Source: Inquilinus ginsengisoli_A
GTDB lineage: Bacteria; Pseudomonadota; Alphaproteobacteria; DSM-16000; Inquilinaceae
Direction of reading: 5' to 3'
DNA: 64,000 bases
NCBI RefSeq assembly: GCF_031453975.1
Contig: NZ_JAVDPW010000003.1
Span: 743,566 to 807,565 of the forward strand
Shown in pieces: positions 1-8,318 of this stretch (position 1 is the stretch's first letter; the number at the start of each line of letters is the position of its first letter). Both the position numbers and the translations under genes were made by a program. Below the pieces are notes generated by a model. The model was given only the letters and a program-made list of their open reading frames with translations. It did not search any database and was not told the DNA's origin.

Positions 1-675
1 GCCATCCTGGCGTTCGGCGCCACCTGGTTCCGTGGCGACCCGATCGTGATCGGCATCGGCCTCAACCTGCTGGCCTCGGGGCTGACCGCCTTTCTGCTGC
101 GCATCCTGTTCGGCGTCTCCGGCACATTCACCGACCCGACCATGCAGGACCTGCCGCGAATCGTGCTGCCGCGGATCGCGGCGGTGCCCTGGTTCAACCG
201 TGTCTTCGGCGGCCACAGCGTGGTCACCTGGGCGGCCTGGCTGCTGGTGATCCTGGTCGCGGTGTTCCTGTTCCGCACCGTCTGGGGCCTGCGGCTGCGC
301 GGCGTCGGCGAACGGCCGGATGCGTCGGAGACGCTGGGCGTCGGCGTTGCCCGCTACCGCATCGCCGCGGTGTTGGCGGGCGGTGCCCTGTGCGGCCTGG
401 CCGGGGCGCAGCTGTCGCTCGGCAGCGTCACCCTGTTCGCCGAGGACATGAGCGCCGGACGCGGCTGGATCGCCGTGGTGGCGGTGATGCTCGGCCGCGG
501 CCATCCCGTCGGCGTGGCCCTGGCCTGCCTGCTGTTCGGCTTTGCCGACGCGGCTGGCCTCAGGCTGCAGGGCAAGGGGCTGCCGAACCAGCTCACCGAT
601 ATGGCACCCTATGTCATCACCCTGGTCGCGCTGGTGGTCGCCCGCGGGCGGCGCCGGCGCGGCGCGATGGTTTGA
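1..675 (+). CDS. ABC transporter permease, nucleoside/simple-sugar type (5' truncated by window edge)
   Basis: The reading frame is open at base 1, so the true start lies upstream. The visible 224 residues contain several hydrophobic membrane segments, including LLASGLTAFLLRILFGVSG near the N-terminus and WLLVILVAVFLFRTVWGLRL in the middle. The pattern 'RLRGVGERPDASETLGV' followed by 'GALCGLAGAQLSLGSV' matches the BPD_transp_2 permeases of BMP-type nucleoside and ribose importers. The purine nucleoside phosphorylase starts 23 bases downstream on the same strand, which supports import of purine nucleosides. Family assignment is confident; the substrate is inferred from context. Confidence 0.85.
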   Translation, partial: AILAFGATWFRGDPIVIGIGLNLLASGLTAFLLRILFGVSGTFTDPTMQDLPRIVLPRIAAVPWFNRVFGGHSVVTWAAWLLVILVAVFLFRTVWGLRLRGVGERPDASETLGVGVARYRIAAVLAGGALCGLAGAQLSLGSVTLFAEDMSAGRGWIAVVAVMLGRGHPVGVALACLLFGFADAAGLRLQGKGLPNQLTDMAPYVITLVALVVARGRRRRGAMV

Positions 676-698
676 GCTTTGGCCGAGGAGGGCGCCCC

Positions 699-1517
699 AT
701 GACCGACGATCCCTACACACTGGCGCAGCACGCGGCCGAGGTGCTGCGGCTGAAGCTCGGCGACACCGATCATCACGCCGCCATCGTGCTCGGCTCCGGC
801 TGGGGCCCGGCGGTGGACAAGATCGGCGAGACCGTGGCCGAGGTGCCGTTCACCGAGATTCCGGGCTTCCCGGCCACCACCGTGCTCGGCCACAAGGGCG
901 TGTTCCGCAGCGTCCAGGCCGGCGATCGCCGCATCCTCGTCATGGCCGGCCGCGTGCATCTCTACGAAGGCCACCCCCCGGCCAAGGTGGTGCATGGCGT
1001 GCGCAGCATGGTGCTGGCGGGGGCGAAGATCGTGGTCCTGACCAATGCCTGCGGAGGCCTGCGCCCGGGCATGAAGCCGGGCGAGCCGGTGCTGATCCGC
1101 GACCACATCAACTTCACCGGCGTCTCGCCGCTGTTCGGGCCGAACCCGGACGCGCTGGGGCCGCGCTTCGTCGACCTCACCGGCTGCTACGCGCCGCGGC
1201 TGCGCCAGGCGGCGCAGGCGCTGGACCCGGCGCTGACCGAGGGCGTCTATGTCGGCTTCCCCGGCCCGATGTTCGAGACGCCGGCGGAAATCGAGATGGT
1301 CGGCCGCTGGGGCGGCGACATGGTCGGCATGTCGACGGTGTTGGAGGCGATTGCCGCCCGCCATCTCGGCGCCGAGGTGCTGGGGCTGTCGCTGGTCACC
1401 AACCTCGCCGCCGGGCTGCCGGGCGCCGATCTCGACCACGAGCACATCCTCGACGTCGCCAAGGGCACGGCCGAGCGGATGGGCGGGCTATTCCACGACC
1501 TGGTGCGGACGATCTGA
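699..1517 (+). CDS. Purine nucleoside phosphorylase (PNP/MTAP family)
   Basis: This 272-residue protein matches trimeric PNPs, which split purine (deoxy)nucleosides with phosphate to free base and (deoxy)ribose-1-phosphate in the cytoplasm. Visible motifs are the phosphate loop VLGSGWG (about residue 28), RVHLYEGHPP, the family signature around TNACGGLRPGMKPGEP, and VGMSTVLEAIAARH near the purine site. The ATG at 699 is chosen because GGAGGGCG lies just upstream and the product has normal family length. It follows the ABC permease by 23 bases and is probably cotranscribed, giving nucleoside uptake plus phosphorolysis. Confidence 0.93.
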   Translation: MTDDPYTLAQHAAEVLRLKLGDTDHHAAIVLGSGWGPAVDKIGETVAEVPFTEIPGFPATTVLGHKGVFRSVQAGDRRILVMAGRVHLYEGHPPAKVVHGVRSMVLAGAKIVVLTNACGGLRPGMKPGEPVLIRDHINFTGVSPLFGPNPDALGPRFVDLTGCYAPRLRQAAQALDPALTEGVYVGFPGPMFETPAEIEMVGRWGGDMVGMSTVLEAIAARHLGAEVLGLSLVTNLAAGLPGADLDHEHILDVAKGTAERMGGLFHDLVRTI

Positions 1518-1562
1518 AGACCGGCCGCATCAGGTCGTTTGGAGCAATAACGAAACCAAAAG

Positions 1563-1642
1563 CTGTCATGCCCGGGCTTGACCCGGGCATCCAGAAGCTG
1601 TCGAGGCCGTCTGGATTGCCGGGTCAAGCCCGGCAATGACAG
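1563..1642. repeat. REP-like palindromic element between convergent genes
   Basis: An element with inverted ends (CTGTCAT ... ATGACAG) holds two inner GC-rich hairpins, CCCGGGCTTGACCCGGG and TTGCCGGGTCAAGCCCGGCAA. It fills the gap between the convergent PNP and dehydratase genes and could act as a bidirectional terminator. Related copies occur at 30692, 37615, 47501 and 49230. No transposase is linked. Confidence 0.8.
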
Positions 1643-1657
1643 TGAGGGGGCACGCGG

Positions 1658-3460
1658 TCAGTGGTTGTTGCGCGGCACGCCCTTGGTCTGGGCGACGCGC
1701 TGGTACTTCAGCGCCGGCTTGAGCGCCATGCCGCCGGCCAACTGGTCGGTCATGCCGCGCTGGATCTCCTGCCACGGGGTCTGGCTGGCCGGGTACTTGT
1801 AGCCGCCCTGGGCCTCCAGCTCGGCGCGCCGGCGGGCCCATTCCTCGTCGGAGACCAGGACGTTCACGCTGCGCTGGCGCAGGTCGACCCGCACCTTGTC
1901 CCCGGTCCTCAGCAGGGCCAGGCCGCCGCCGGCCGCCGCCTCGGGCGAGGCGTTCAGGATCGAGGGCGACCCCGAGGTGCCGGACTGGCGGCCGTCGCCG
2001 ATGCAGGGCAAGGCGTGGATGCCCTGCTGGATCAGGCGCGCCGGCGGCTGCATGTTCACCACTTCGGCGGCGCCGGGATAGCCGATCGGCCCGGTGCCGC
2101 GGATCACCAGGATCGAGAACGCGTCGATCTCCAGCGCCGGATCCTCGATCCGGTGGTGGTAATCCTCGGGCCCGTCGAACACCACGGCCTTGCCGACGAA
2201 GGCCTCCGGGTCCTGCGGGTTCGCCAGGTAGCGGTCGCGGAACTCCGGCGAGATCACGCTGGTCTTCATGATCGCGCTGTCGAACAGGTTGCCCTTGAGG
2301 TTCAGGAAGCCGGAATGGGCCTTCAGCGGCCGGTCGACCGGGCGGATGACCTCGGGGTTCAAATTCTCCACGTCACGGCAGTTGTCGCCGATGGCGCGGC
2401 CATTGACCGTGACCGCGTCCGGATGTGGCAGCAGCCCGGCCTTCAACAGCTCGGCCACCACCGCCGGCACGCCGCCCGCCTGGTGGAAGTCCTCGCCGAG
2501 ATACTCCCCGGCCGGCTGCAGGTTGACCAGCAGCGGGATGTCGAGGCCGACCTTTTCCCAGTCGTCATTGTCGAGCGGCACGCCGAGATGGCCGGCGATG
2601 GCGTTCAGGTGGATCGGCGCGTTGGTCGACCCACCGATGGCGGAGTTGATGACGATCGCGTTCTCGAACGCCTCGCGGGTCATGATGTCGGACGGCTTGA
2701 TGTCCTGCTCCACCATCTCGACGATGCGCTGGCCGGTCACATAGGCGATCTGGCCGCGCTCGCGGTACGGCGCCGGGATGGCGGCCGAACCCGGCAGCTG
2801 CATGCCCAGCGCCTCGGCCAGCGAGTTCATGGTCGAGGCCGTGCCCATGGTGTTGCAGTAGCCGACCGACGGGGCCGAGGCGGCGACGATGTCCATGAAC
2901 TCGTCATAGCCGATCTCGCCGGTGGCCAGCCGCTCGCGCGACCGCCAGACGATGGTGCCGGACCCGACCCGCTCGCCCTTGTGCCAGCCGTTCAGCATCG
3001 GGCCGACCGACAGGGCGATGGCCGGGATGTTGACGGTGGCGGCCGCCATCAGCAGCGCCGGGGTGGTCTTGTCGCAGCCGACGGTCAGCACGACGCCGTC
3101 GAGCGGATAGCCGTACAGCACCTCGACCAGCGACAGATAGGTCAGGTTGCGGTCGAGCGTGGCCGAGGGCCGCTTGCCGGTCTCCTGGATCGGGTGGCAG
3201 GGGAACTCGAACGGCACCCCCCCGGCGGCGCGGATGCCGGCGCTGACCCGCTTCGCCAGCTCGATATGATGCCGGTTGCAGGGCGACAGGTCCGACCCGG
3301 TCTGGGCAATGCCGATCATCGGCTTGCCGGACTGGAGCTCCTCGCGCGTGATCCCGAAGTTCAGGTAGCGCTCGATATACAGGGCGGTCATCCCCGGATC
3401 GTCGGGGTTGTCGAACCACTGCTGCGACCGCAGCGTCCTGGATCGGTCTTGGCCGGCCAT
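1658..3460 (-). CDS. IlvD/Edd-family dehydratase (sugar-acid dehydratase, arabonate/xylonate type)
   Basis: This 600-residue protein belongs to the IlvD/Edd Fe-S dehydratases. Three cluster-type cysteines are visible: SDLSPCNRHH (about residue 60), VGCDKTTPALLMAAA (about 130) and VGYCNTMGTASTMN (about 200). The end carries the family pattern CIGDGRQSGTSGSPSILN. Length and N-terminus (RSQQWFDNPDDPGMTALY) fit the aldonate dehydratases acting on L-arabonate, D-xylonate or related acids better than the amino-acid enzyme IlvD; the exact substrate is not determined. The ATG at 3460 is chosen because GGAGG sits just upstream. An SDR like D-xylose 1-dehydrogenase lies elsewhere in the window (36809), so a non-phosphorylating pentose route is possible but not shown. 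Confidence 0.85.
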   Translation of the reverse strand: MAGQDRSRTLRSQQWFDNPDDPGMTALYIERYLNFGITREELQSGKPMIGIAQTGSDLSPCNRHHIELAKRVSAGIRAAGGVPFEFPCHPIQETGKRPSATLDRNLTYLSLVEVLYGYPLDGVVLTVGCDKTTPALLMAAATVNIPAIALSVGPMLNGWHKGERVGSGTIVWRSRERLATGEIGYDEFMDIVAASAPSVGYCNTMGTASTMNSLAEALGMQLPGSAAIPAPYRERGQIAYVTGQRIVEMVEQDIKPSDIMTREAFENAIVINSAIGGSTNAPIHLNAIAGHLGVPLDNDDWEKVGLDIPLLVNLQPAGEYLGEDFHQAGGVPAVVAELLKAGLLPHPDAVTVNGRAIGDNCRDVENLNPEVIRPVDRPLKAHSGFLNLKGNLFDSAIMKTSVISPEFRDRYLANPQDPEAFVGKAVVFDGPEDYHHRIEDPALEIDAFSILVIRGTGPIGYPGAAEVVNMQPPARLIQQGIHALPCIGDGRQSGTSGSPSILNASPEAAAGGGLALLRTGDKVRVDLRQRSVNVLVSDEEWARRRAELEAQGGYKYPASQTPWQEIQRGMTDQLAGGMALKPALKYQRVAQTKGVPRNNH

Positions 3461-3638
3461 CGTGTTTTTTCCTCCACGCACCGCTCGTTGTCGGTGCTGA
3501 CAGCGACATAATTGTACGACGATATAGTATGGCACCAGCTTGGGGGCCAGATACAGATGGATTTGTCGGATCCCGGTCGCCCTGATCCCGCCATCTCCGG
3601 ATGCTGTGCTACGGCCGGTCCGCAGCGGGGAGGGTGGC

Positions 3639-4253
3639 ATGATCGGTCGGCGTCGGCTCGTGTTGGGCGTGGCCCTGGCCGGCGCGTTGGGCCCGGCCTT
3701 CCGCATCGCCCGGGCCGAGGCCCCGGCGGACTGGCCGGCGCGGCTGGTGGCGGCGGCGCAGGCCCAGATCGGGGTCACCGTGACCTACGACCCGGCCTAT
3801 GTCCGGCTGGCCTATCCCGACGGTGACGTGCCGCGCGACCGCGGCGTCTGCACCGATGTGGTCATCCGCGCCTATCGCGACGCCTTCGGCCTCGACCTGC
3901 AGCGCCTGGTGCATGAGGACATGCGGGCGAACTTCTTTCGCTATCCCCAAAGCTGGGGACTGAAGCGGCCGGACCCCAACATCGACCATCGCCGGGTGCC
4001 GAACCTGCAGGCCTTCTTCCGCCGCTTCGGCCAGGCGCTGCCGCCGGACACCGCCTTGGCCGAGCTGGCCGAGGGCGACCTGGTGACCCAGACGCTGCCG
4101 GGCAACCTGCCGCACATCGCCGTCGTCACCGGCCTCCGCGGCGCCAGCGGCGCGCCGCTGGCGGTGCACAACATCGGTGGCGGCGCCCGGCTGGAGGACC
4201 GGCTGCCGGACTTCCCGATCACCGGCCGGTACCGCTTCCCGCCGCGCGGCTGA
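3639..4253 (+). CDS. DUF1287 family exported protein
   Basis: This 204-residue protein begins with a basic, Tat-like N-terminus (MIGRRRLVLGVALAGALG) and a probable cleavage near ARAEA, so it is likely periplasmic. The rest matches DUF1287: YDPAYVRLAYPDGDVP, GVCTDVVIRAYRDAFGLDLQ (conserved Cys and Asp), KRPDPNIDHRRVPNLQ and PHIAVVTG. The conserved Cys and His resemble an NlpC/P60-like peptidase fold, but the biochemical role is not established. The ATG at 3639 is chosen for its GGGGAGGG ribosome-binding site and because it places the signal sequence at the N-terminus. Confidence 0.8.
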   Translation: MIGRRRLVLGVALAGALGPAFRIARAEAPADWPARLVAAAQAQIGVTVTYDPAYVRLAYPDGDVPRDRGVCTDVVIRAYRDAFGLDLQRLVHEDMRANFFRYPQSWGLKRPDPNIDHRRVPNLQAFFRRFGQALPPDTALAELAEGDLVTQTLPGNLPHIAVVTGLRGASGAPLAVHNIGGGARLEDRLPDFPITGRYRFPPRG

Positions 4254-4265
4254 GCCCCAGCCGCG

Positions 4266-5072
4266 TCAGCCCTTGCCCAGCGCCCGGCGGATCGCGATCT
4301 CGACCGGCGCATAGGCCCCGTCCTCCCGCTCCAGCCGATAGGGCTTGGCCAGCCCCAGCGACGGCTGGGCCAGGAAGCGGGGCTGCGTGCCGCGATGCAT
4401 CTGCGCCGCATGGATGATGAAGGGATGGCACAGATAGACGGTCCCGGCCTCGCCTGTCGCCGCCACCTCCGGCCGCCCGGCGCCCATGCGATCGAGATTG
4501 AGGTGCGACAGGCCGACCTCGCCCGCCGGTTCCAAGTGCCGGGCCAGGTCGAGATGCGACCCCGCCCGGATCCGGGTCGGGGCATCCCGCGGCCCGATGT
4601 TGGAGAACAGGAACAGCATCACCAGGGCCCGGCCGCGCGAGGAGACGTTGACCCGCCAGGACGAATAGTCCCCGCGCGCCTGGGCCTGCGGGTCGCTGTC
4701 CGGGCCGGCAAAGCTGACATCGACATGCCAGCCGGCGTCGCCGGGGTCCTTCGGATGCGGGAACCGCACGGGGAAGGTGCCGAGGTCCTGCCGCGGGATC
4801 CAGCGTCCCCGGCCGACCAGCCGGTCGATGGCCGCATGCAGGACGGCGGTGTTCGCCGCCGCCCGGAACGGCTCCTGCCCATAGAAGCCCAGCCGGACCA
4901 CCGGCAGGGTCCAGGTCGTTGGGTCATCGCGATCGCAGGGGATGTCTCGCCACAGGATGGCGCGGCCTTCATCGGCCAGCGCCCTAGGAAAGGCCCGGTC
5001 GATGCGGACGAACCCGTCCTGGATGAACTGCTCCACTTGCGCGTCGCTCAGCACGCCGTCGGATTGCGTCAT
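4266..5072 (-). CDS. Phytanoyl-CoA dioxygenase (PhyH) family protein
   Basis: This 268-residue protein looks like an Fe(II)/2-oxoglutarate-dependent oxygenase of the PhyH superfamily. The HxD iron-binding pair is visible in GWHVDVSFAGPD (about residue 130), with a distal-His candidate in CHPFIIHAAQMHRG (about 220) and a downstream Arg for 2-oxoglutarate. The N-terminus has the usual FIQDGFVRIDRAFP. The substrate cannot be told. It ends 12 bases from the convergent DUF1287 gene and may be the last gene of the minus-strand cluster that begins with the alpha/beta hydrolase at 7537. Confidence 0.8.
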   Translation of the reverse strand: MTQSDGVLSDAQVEQFIQDGFVRIDRAFPRALADEGRAILWRDIPCDRDDPTTWTLPVVRLGFYGQEPFRAAANTAVLHAAIDRLVGRGRWIPRQDLGTFPVRFPHPKDPGDAGWHVDVSFAGPDSDPQAQARGDYSSWRVNVSSRGRALVMLFLFSNIGPRDAPTRIRAGSHLDLARHLEPAGEVGLSHLNLDRMGAGRPEVAATGEAGTVYLCHPFIIHAAQMHRGTQPRFLAQPSLGLAKPYRLEREDGAYAPVEIAIRRALGKG

Positions 5073-5140
5073 GGCCTAACCCGAATCTTCGATCTTGGCT
5101 CTCCTGCCCACGCAAGTGTCGCCGTTCCCGCGCTTGGGGG

Positions 5141-5671
5141 CTATGGCTTGGCGGCGGGGGCCGGCGGCACCGGCAGGATGACCTCCGAGGCGATCTTCCA
5201 GTCCTTCCCGGCCTTCAGCCAGTTGATCACGATCAGGAACGGCTTGGGCGTCCCGTCCTGCCCGGCATAGGACACGGTGATGGTCACCGGCGCATAGGAT
5301 TCCGCCACCTTGCGCGTCAGCCCGACCACCTTGAGCTTCGAGAGGTCGGGGTCGAGCACAACGGGCCCTGACGCCGCGATGTCGTGCAGCTTCTGGTCGA
5401 TCGCCTCGTTGCCCCAGAACCCGGCCCAGTTGCCTTCGGACGGGATGGCGCTCTTCGCGACCAGCAGGACCGAGGGGGACTGCCAGTACAGCCCTTGCAG
5501 GGTGTCGAGATCGTGCCGGTTCGCCGAGGCCACCAGCTTGCCGAACTGCGACTTGATGGAGTTCAGGGTCGCGGTGTCGAGCGGGTCCTTGTAGGCGGCC
5601 GAAGCGGCGGTGGAGGCGCCGGCCGACAGGGCCACCAGGGCCAGGGCGGCCGCGAGGACTGTCTTACGCAT
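5141..5671 (-). CDS. Exported NTF2-like (SnoaL/DUF4440-type) protein
   Basis: This 176-residue protein has a clear Sec signal peptide (MRKTVLAAALALVALSAG, cleavage near ASAA). The mature part looks like a small NTF2-like cone-fold domain: 'LNSIKSQFGKLVASANRHD' then 'LQGLYWQSPSVLLV', and a C-terminal strand pair VINWLKAGKDWKIASEVI. Such proteins can be binding proteins or small enzymes, and no active site can be assigned. The ATG at 5671 is chosen because it starts the signal peptide. It lies 55 bases after the MBL-fold gene on the same strand. Confidence 0.6.
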   Translation of the reverse strand: MRKTVLAAALALVALSAGASTAASAAYKDPLDTATLNSIKSQFGKLVASANRHDLDTLQGLYWQSPSVLLVAKSAIPSEGNWAGFWGNEAIDQKLHDIAASGPVVLDPDLSKLKVVGLTRKVAESYAPVTITVSYAGQDGTPKPFLIVINWLKAGKDWKIASEVILPVPPAPAAKP

Positions 5672-5726
5672 GGTCAGACTCCATTGTGTGTTCGGGAGGA
5701 TGCCGATGTCGCCGAAGGGAGCGGCC

Positions 5727-6638
5727 CTAGGCCTGCTTCTTGGCGATGTTGGCCGCACCCCACAGCGAGCCGGGATTGACGCGATCGGGATGGATCTCGA
5801 GCATGGCGTCGTAGAGCTGGCGCGCGGTCGTCGTCGCCGCATTCAGCCGGTTGAAATCGGCGATGTACTGCCGCGTCTCGCCGATGATGCGGGGGTCGTC
5901 GTCGTTCTCCGGGATCTTGTGCCCGGCGATCACCGCCTTCGGCTTCAGAGCCTCCAGCCGGTCGAGCGTGGCGATCCATTCCAGCCGGCTCTGCGCGTCG
6001 GTCTCGCCGAGATAGGGGTGGATCCCGTTATAGACCGCGTCTCCCCCGACCAGCAGCCCGATCGACGGGACGTGCAGGCAGGTGGACTGCGCCGTGTCGG
6101 TCCGCCCGGCATTCACCGCGACCAGCCTGCGTCCTTCCAGCTCCAGCCCGCCGTCCTCGAGCGGTTCGGCGACCAGCAGGCGGTCGGGGATCTCGCCGGG
6201 GAACAGCCGGCGCCAGAAATTCTCGATCGATGCCGGCGACAGATGCTCGTGCATCGCCTTGACCACCTCGGGCGTCGCGACCGCCCTGGCCTTCGGGAAC
6301 CGCTCCAGCAGCGGGGCGAGGCCGAAGAAATGGTCGCCATGTCCGTGGGTGATGTAGATTGCGGTGAGGGTCTTACCGCTGGCGACCACCCAATCCACCA
6401 GGGTCTGCGACTGCTCGATGGTGAGGAAGGTGTCCACCAGGACGGCGTCGCGCTCGCCATGGATGAGGGTCGAAGAATTCGCCACCCATCTCAGCTCTTC
6501 CCGGCCGGGCGGCAGGTCGCGGCTGAGGCCGGGGCGCCGGATCGTCAATACGTCCCAATGCAGGCCGGTGTCGGTCGTGGTCATCGTCGGGTCCATGGCT
6601 GGTGGTGAGGCATCCGGTGCGGGCCGGGGTTGGCTCAT
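5727..6638 (-). CDS. Metallo-beta-lactamase fold hydrolase
   Basis: The protein (303 residues from this start) carries the MBL metal-binding signature THGHGDHFFG (HxHxDH), followed by the further ligand regions NAGRTDTAQSTCLHV and GGDAVYNGI and the late AGHKIP. It is probably cytoplasmic, as no signal peptide is seen. The start at 6638 is chosen because its ATGA overlaps the stop of the upstream hydrolase gene, which suggests translational coupling; ATGs at 6596 and 6584 are alternatives giving a product closer to the domain boundary. The substrate is unknown. Confidence 0.82.
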   Translation of the reverse strand: MSQPRPAPDASPPAMDPTMTTTDTGLHWDVLTIRRPGLSRDLPPGREELRWVANSSTLIHGERDAVLVDTFLTIEQSQTLVDWVVASGKTLTAIYITHGHGDHFFGLAPLLERFPKARAVATPEVVKAMHEHLSPASIENFWRRLFPGEIPDRLLVAEPLEDGGLELEGRRLVAVNAGRTDTAQSTCLHVPSIGLLVGGDAVYNGIHPYLGETDAQSRLEWIATLDRLEALKPKAVIAGHKIPENDDDPRIIGETRQYIADFNRLNAATTTARQLYDAMLEIHPDRVNPGSLWGAANIAKKQA

Positions 6639-7537
6639 GCCGGGTCGAGCAGATGCTCGCGGAACCATCCCGTCGCGGCGGCTTCTGCCTGCGGGAACTG
6701 GGCGAGATAGGGATCGAAATGCCCGCCCGGCAGCAGGGTGAGCCGCTTGGGCTGAAGCGCGCGCTCATAGGCGGCCAGCGCCAGGTCGGCGACGGTCAGC
6801 CTGTCGTCGCGGGCGACCACCAGCAGCAGCGGCGTCGGCGACACGCGGGCAATCCAGCGGCCGGGCTCATACATCCGTGCCGCCCGGGTCGAGCGCAGGG
6901 TGATCTCGTTCTCCCACAGGCCGGCAGGGAGGGGCTGCTGGTAGAACTCGACGGCATCCCGGGAGCGATAGGCGGCGGGAACCGCAGGATCGGCGCTGAC
7001 CACCGCCTGCCGGCGCGGCGGCTCTCCCCGCAGCTGGGCCCTCTCATCCTCGTCGAAGGCCTGCTCCAGCGCGGGCGCGGCATCCGGCGAAACCCGGCGC
7101 AGCCCCTGCTCGTGGCCGCTGATGGTCGGAACCTGCGCCACAATGCAGCGCAGGCGGCGGTCGGTGGCGCCGAGCACGATGGCGTGGCCGCCGGCATAGC
7201 TCGACCCCCACAGGCCGAGGCGCGCCGGGTCGACCTCCGGCCGGGCCTCCAGCCAGGAGATCGCGCGCCGCCAATCCGCGATCTGCCGCCACGGATCGAT
7301 GTCCCCGCGGAGGTCGCCGCCGCTGGTCCCGAAGTTGCGATGGTCGTGGACCAGCACGACGAACCCGGCCGCGGCAAACGCCCGGGCCATGCGCTCGAGG
7401 CCGTGTTCCTTGGTCCCGGCGAAGCCGTGGGCCATGGTGATGGCCGGGCAGGCCCCGGCCGTGTCCGGCAGGAACAGCCAGGCGCCCAGTTCGACGCCGC
7501 CTTCCGCCGGAATCCTGACATCGGTCTTCGAAACCAA
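6635..7537 (-). CDS. Alpha/beta hydrolase (S15/dienelactone-hydrolase-like)
   Basis: This 300-residue alpha/beta hydrolase shows the oxyanion region MAHGFAGTKEHG, the nucleophile elbow GLWGSSYAGGHA (Ser about residue 113), a candidate acid in ARDDRLTV and a catalytic His in GGHFDPY. It is probably a cytoplasmic esterase or peptidase-like hydrolase. The start is a TTG with AGGAGG four bases upstream; no better in-frame ATG precedes the domain. It leads a likely minus-strand operon (hydrolase, MBL hydrolase, then the NTF2-like and PhyH genes) and faces a TetR regulator across a shared promoter region. Confidence 0.82.
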   Translation of the reverse strand: MVSKTDVRIPAEGGVELGAWLFLPDTAGACPAITMAHGFAGTKEHGLERMARAFAAAGFVVLVHDHRNFGTSGGDLRGDIDPWRQIADWRRAISWLEARPEVDPARLGLWGSSYAGGHAIVLGATDRRLRCIVAQVPTISGHEQGLRRVSPDAAPALEQAFDEDERAQLRGEPPRRQAVVSADPAVPAAYRSRDAVEFYQQPLPAGLWENEITLRSTRAARMYEPGRWIARVSPTPLLLVVARDDRLTVADLALAAYERALQPKRLTLLPGGHFDPYLAQFPQAEAAATGWFREHLLDPA

Positions 7538-7591
7538 ACGGCCTCCTGGACAATAATCCGCTGTCGCCGGACCGCGACGTAGTGCGTGTGC

Positions 7592-7640
7592 TTGACAGCG
7601 GTTTCCGGTGCGTCGATAAATACCATATGACCGGTCGTCT
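7592..7640 (+). promoter_or_regulatory. Promoter with overlapping TetR-type operator
   Basis: A sigma70-like TTGACA (7592-7597) is followed after 17 bases by GATAAA (7615-7620). Directly after it lies TGACCGGTCG, whose core GACCGGTC is a perfect 8-bp palindrome (about 7629-7636). This arrangement suits repression of the TetR gene at 7652 by its own product, and the same site could also block the divergent hydrolase promoter. Confidence 0.55.
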
Positions 7641-7651
7641 TGAATTAGTCA

Positions 7652-8275
7652 ATGAGGTTTGACGTGGACTCTCGCCCGGCCCGACGGGGCCCGAAGCCGA
7701 AGCCCGACACCCGGGCCAACCTGGTGCAGGCGGGCCTGCGGATGATCCATGCCGAGGGATACGCGGCGACCGGGATCCAGGGCATCGTCGAAGGGGCCGA
7801 TGTGCCCAAGGGCTCCTTCTACAACCACTTCCCGAGCAAGGAAGCGTTCGGGGCAGCGGTGATCGATGCCTATTCCGCTCGCGGCCAGGACAAGCTGCGC
7901 GCCTTCCTGTGCGATCCCGACGTCGCGCCCCGCGCCCGGCTGGAAGCCTATTTCGACGACCGGATCGAGGCGTTCCGGGCGTCCGGCTTTGTCCGCGGCT
8001 GCCTGATGGGGAATTTCAGCGCCGAAGCGGCGGACCACAGCCCCCTCATCCGCGAGCGGCTGGCCGAGCATTTCGGGGCCTGGAGCCGGCTGTTCGAGGC
8101 CTGCATCGCCGAGGCGCAGGGGCAGGGGACGATCGGCGGCCAGTTCCCCGCGGCGCTGCTGGCCAGGTTCGTCATGAACAGCTGGGAAGGCGCGCTGCTG
8201 CGGATGCGCGTCGAGAAGAGCGACGGCCCGCTGATCGAGTTCAAGCAACTGGTCTTTGGCAGGCTTCTCGACTGA
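7652..8275 (+). CDS. TetR/AcrR family transcriptional regulator
   Basis: This 207-residue protein has an N-terminal TetR helix-turn-helix (GIQGIVEGADVPKGSFYNHF, about residues 42-61) and a variable ligand-binding C-terminal half. It is divergent from the alpha/beta hydrolase cluster, and the promoter between them carries a palindrome. The most economical reading is an autoregulated repressor of the 5141-7537 gene cluster. The inducer is unknown. Confidence 0.9.
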   Translation: MRFDVDSRPARRGPKPKPDTRANLVQAGLRMIHAEGYAATGIQGIVEGADVPKGSFYNHFPSKEAFGAAVIDAYSARGQDKLRAFLCDPDVAPRARLEAYFDDRIEAFRASGFVRGCLMGNFSAEAADHSPLIRERLAEHFGAWSRLFEACIAEAQGQGTIGGQFPAALLARFVMNSWEGALLRMRVEKSDGPLIEFKQLVFGRLLD

Positions 8276-8280
8276 GGAGG

Positions 8281-8308
8281 GACGGGCGACGGATCTCCGT
8301 TGCCCGTC
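8281..8308. terminator. Bidirectional hairpin between convergent genes
   Basis: The arms GACGGGCGACGGA (8281-8293) and TCCGTTGCCCGTC (8296-8308) pair with one mismatch. The hairpin lies immediately after the tetR stop and 10 bases before the stop of the convergent OPT transporter gene. There is no long T-run. Confidence 0.6.
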
Positions 8309-8318
8309 CACTCGACCC

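Noticed and set aside
3511..3540. ATTGTACGACGATATAG upstream of the dehydratase as a GntR operator
   Set aside because: No symmetric arms could be found and no GntR gene is nearby, so it is not listed as a site.
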